Shown here in pieces: positions 6,231 through 7,946 of a stretch of DNA of 7,946 bases. The position numbers were made by a program, and so were the translations under genes. Position 1 is the first letter of the stretch; the number at the start of each line of letters is the position of its first letter. The DNA is from Niastella sp. (GTDB taxonomy: Bacteria; Bacteroidota; Bacteroidia; Chitinophagales; Chitinophagaceae). The notes below the pieces were generated by a model. The model ran no database searches. It saw only the letters and a list, made by a program, of their open reading frames with translations, and had not been told where the DNA came from. The stretch lies in the NCBI GenBank assembly GCA_021154515.1, contig JAJKIL010000069.1:1-7946 (forward strand). The letters run 5' to 3'.

Positions 6231-7562
6231 TTAGTTTGAGTCGAAATTTAAGGTAATGAGCTCTGTACTAAAGCTGCTGTTGAATGTTAGCAGGGTCTGT
6301 AGCTGCAGGCTTTCCGTTTTAAAATTCAGCTTGGGATACTTCGATAGCCAGGCAGAAATGATCTGCTGAATTCGTCCGTTTATGAGCTCCTGGTCAAACT
6401 GACCCGACTGTGCATCATAATAGGGAACGGAAAATCCCAGCGCTCCAAAATACGAGCGATAGTTGATCTGCATAAATAACAATACCAGCTCGCTGAGCGG
6501 TTTGGGTAAACTGTAAGAATACTGGCTGAATGTAAGCGCGTATTCCATTACATTATTGGCAATAAGCGGGTAATTGTTATCGCGGTACCACACCACATTA
6601 TTCGCTGCCGCATTAATGGCATCCACAACGGTTTGGTGGTGTTGCGGCATCACAATAGCGAATGTATGTTTTGAGCGGAACAGGTATGGGTATACCTCTT
6701 CTTTTGTTTTATTGAGTAGTTTCTTATATCCTTCTATCATGCCCTGGTTGCGATCGATGGTGCCTTTTTCATCCTTGCGGTAATAGATCTCCACGATCTT
6801 TTCCAGTTCATTCAACAGTTTACCATCGGGACAAATACAAAAGTCTATCCGGAAGGCAAGCGATAGCAACAGGTAGGCAATTCCACCTGAAAATTTATCG
6901 GCATCCAGGGTGGCTGCATAGTCAAGCGTTTCCCTGATCCAGGTGAGCATGAAATTGTATTTCACCTCTTTTTCTGTTTCGGGAATGCCAATGATATGTT
7001 CGGTGTCTACCGTTTGCAGGGCGGCAAATTCCTGTACCAGCAGGTCATCGAGCTTGTCGGCTTTAATGGCCAGTTCTTTTAACCCGTAGTATAATTTATT
7101 GGGGTTGGCGGCTCTGATATCACTGTCGAACCGCATGCACAGGCGGTCATTATCCAGCGCGTACCGGCTGTAGTAGAGGTTAAAATTCATTTCAAGCAGG
7201 CGGCGCATAACCGGTACGCTGGCCTGGGGCATTTTGGCCAGGGTAATTTCGGCCTTCAGGCTATCCTTGTCAAATTCGCCCCTAACGATCTTGGAGCCCT
7301 GGTACACCTGAAAGGTGCCGCTCTCGTTATTTCGGTTCAGGATAACATTACCTAATTTATCATCGGCCAGGTAATCAAAAAATGCCGCGATGCTGTCGTA
7401 ATAGGATTGCTGTTTGAAAAGATTGTCGGCATCGGTCCAACGGCGCACTTTTTCAACCGTCTTGTTATTATCGGAATAGCGGCCAAAAGGGATGTCGGGT
7501 TGAACCGCCTTAAGCGCCTGCTCCGGGCTCTTTTTACCACGTCCGAATAATTTGTCAAACAT
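6231..7562 (-). CDS. Unknown cytosolic protein with YbjN / type III chaperone-like domain
   Basis: I do not recognise a named family for the whole 443-residue protein. It starts with a short basic segment (MFDKLFGRGKKSPE) and has no signal peptide or membrane segment. Residues about 80-182 look like a YbjN / secretion chaperone-like alpha/beta domain: MP at 111-112, LLEMN at 122-126 and KADKLDDLLVQEFAAL at 167-182 line up without a gap with the C-terminal domain of the downstream protease. The rest (about 200-443) is predicted mostly helical, rich in Tyr, Leu and Asn, without cysteine pairs or catalytic motifs I can name. It is the first gene of the - strand operon, 62 bases before the protease. 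The context suggests a partner, adaptor or substrate of that protease, by inference only. The ATG at 7562 is the first plausible start, in an AT-rich leader. The gene call is firm; function is unknown. Confidence 0.82.
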   Translation of the reverse strand: MFDKLFGRGKKSPEQALKAVQPDIPFGRYSDNNKTVEKVRRWTDADNLFKQQSYYDSIAAFFDYLADDKLGNVILNRNNESGTFQVYQGSKIVRGEFDKDSLKAEITLAKMPQASVPVMRRLLEMNFNLYYSRYALDNDRLCMRFDSDIRAANPNKLYYGLKELAIKADKLDDLLVQEFAALQTVDTEHIIGIPETEKEVKYNFMLTWIRETLDYAATLDADKFSGGIAYLLLSLAFRIDFCICPDGKLLNELEKIVEIYYRKDEKGTIDRNQGMIEGYKKLLNKTKEEVYPYLFRSKHTFAIVMPQHHQTVVDAINAAANNVVWYRDNNYPLIANNVMEYALTFSQYSYSLPKPLSELVLLFMQINYRSYFGALGFSVPYYDAQSGQFDQELINGRIQQIISAWLSKYPKLNFKTESLQLQTLLTFNSSFSTELITLNFDSN

Positions 7563-7603
7563 ATAAGGTTATATTGTTTTTAAATGCAAGATCAGATTAC
7601 CAT

Positions 7604-7638
7604 ATAAACAGCATATGACTAATAAAATTGCTGTTTAT
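7604..7638. repeat. 9-bp inverted repeat in the operon leader
   Basis: ATAAACAGC (7604-7612) pairs perfectly with GCTGTTTAT (7630-7638) around a 17-base AT-rich spacer. It ends about 42 bases upstream of the first gene of the - strand operon. The spacing of the arms could suit a dimeric repressor, or it may be a leader hairpin. No T-run makes it a terminator for the operon. Confidence 0.45.
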
Positions 7639-7675
7639 TTAATTTTTAATCAATGGTTTTGAAAAATACCCAATA

Positions 7676-7710
7676 CCGCTTACTGCTTAACGCTCAATGG
7701 GTAACGCTAA
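7676..7710. repeat. Degenerate 7-bp tandem repeat (consensus about NYGCTTA)
   Basis: CCGCTTA, CTGCTTA, ACGCTCA, ATGGGTA and ACGCTAA follow each other without gaps, and CCCAATA just before may be a sixth, decayed unit. TACCCA (7667-7672) and TGGGTA (7698-7703) can also pair across part of the array. Confidence 0.5.
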
Positions 7711-7717
7711 AATATAA

Positions 7718-7735
7718 GTTCAGCCTTTGCTGAAC
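7718..7735 (-). terminator. Possible weak terminator hairpin for leftward transcription
   Basis: GTTCAGC (7718-7724) and GCTGAAC (7729-7735) form a perfect 7-bp stem with a 4-base loop. On the - strand it is followed by TTATATTTTA, a broken T-rich tract. It could end a transcript entering from the right edge, or be a free-standing intergenic repeat. Confidence 0.3.
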
Positions 7736-7788
7736 AATAACGAAAACCCGCCTTTATGATTTTATGTGGGAAAACCACCTTAACCAAG

Positions 7789-7832
7789 CGGGCCGTTTAC
7801 TGTTTGAATGGCCCGTTTTGAGGTAAAACGGG
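7789..7832. repeat. Overlapping, mutually exclusive hairpins
   Basis: CGGGCC (7789-7794) can pair with GGCCCG (7810-7815). CCCGTTTT (7812-7819) can instead pair with AAAACGGG (7825-7832) as a perfect 8-bp stem with a 5-base loop. The two share bases 7812-7815, so only one can form at a time. TTTT follows the first stem on the + strand, giving a terminator-like form. Confidence 0.45.
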
Positions 7833-7946
7833 GTAACGGCCTGCCGATCGTTGCTACGGTTTGGAAAGTGGTATTATTGAAATCGGCATCCGGGACACAT
7901 TTCAGGCGCCGGTTTTTCAATACCGCCTGCAGGCAAGATAGTATAT

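Larger units (their letters stand above)
7563..7946. other. Non-coding stretch upstream of the - strand operon, rich in inverted repeats
   Basis: No gene could be supported in these 384 bases. The operon promoter (- strand) should lie in about 7563-7700, but I found no good TTTG...TAnnTTTG match. The stretch holds four to five short inverted repeats and a 7-bp degenerate tandem repeat, listed separately. Two short frames run off the right edge: a - strand one ending with TAA at 7780-7782 (54 open codons) and a + strand one from ATG 7808 (46 codons). Neither resembles a known protein, and they overlap each other. Confidence 0.55.

Noticed and set aside
7563..7700. - strand promoter for the operon (for example a TGATCTTG match near 7583-7595)
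   Set aside because: It matches the TAnnTTTG box poorly and lacks a TTG box at the expected 19-21 base distance.
7808..7946. A + strand frame from ATG to the right edge
   Set aside because: The peptide resembles nothing known, the frame overlaps the - strand frame and the paired hairpins, and it is cut by the window.

Overview
The window looks like chromosomal DNA from a Bacteroidota bacterium, most likely Chitinophagaceae (Niastella/Chitinophaga-like). This is inferred, not proven. It rests on start codons that mostly lack a Shine-Dalgarno sequence and sit in AT-rich leaders, one good TTTG-N19-(T/C)AnnTTTG-type promoter, the style of the RecX and PAS-kinase proteins, and short tandem repeats such as GTCAACTC between genes. 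No transposase, integrase, CRISPR array, tRNA or rRNA was seen.

Left half, + strand: a large FUSC-type membrane protein (30-2255); a 664-base stretch without a convincing protein gene; then a single-domain response regulator (2920-3348) and a soluble PAS-histidine kinase (3366-4496), 17 bases apart and probably co-transcribed. The 664-base stretch is not empty. A candidate promoter (2480-2510) lies about 195 bases before a textbook intrinsic terminator (2682-2710), and between them are three imperfect copies of a GTCCAA...GAAAAACC motif. This is the layout of a free-standing small RNA gene.

Right half, - strand, read from right to left: a 443-residue protein of unknown function (7562-6231), a trypsin/HtrA-type serine protease without signal peptide or PDZ domain (6168-5071), and recX (5053-4568). 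Gaps of 62 and 17 bases suggest one operon. The two halves converge on an 8-bp tandem repeat (4527-4574) that runs into the recX stop codon.

The most unusual point is in the - strand operon. The protease carries a zinc ribbon (two CxxC knuckles) and then a C-terminal domain that aligns without gaps over 61 residues to a domain in the neighbouring unknown protein; both look like the YbjN / type III secretion chaperone-like fold. A cytosolic protease and a partner sharing a possible protein-binding domain suggests a two-protein proteolytic or chaperone-like module, with RecX (the RecA modulator) downstream. The function is unknown. The last 384 bases, upstream of this operon, hold several hairpins and a 7-bp degenerate repeat but no gene I can support.
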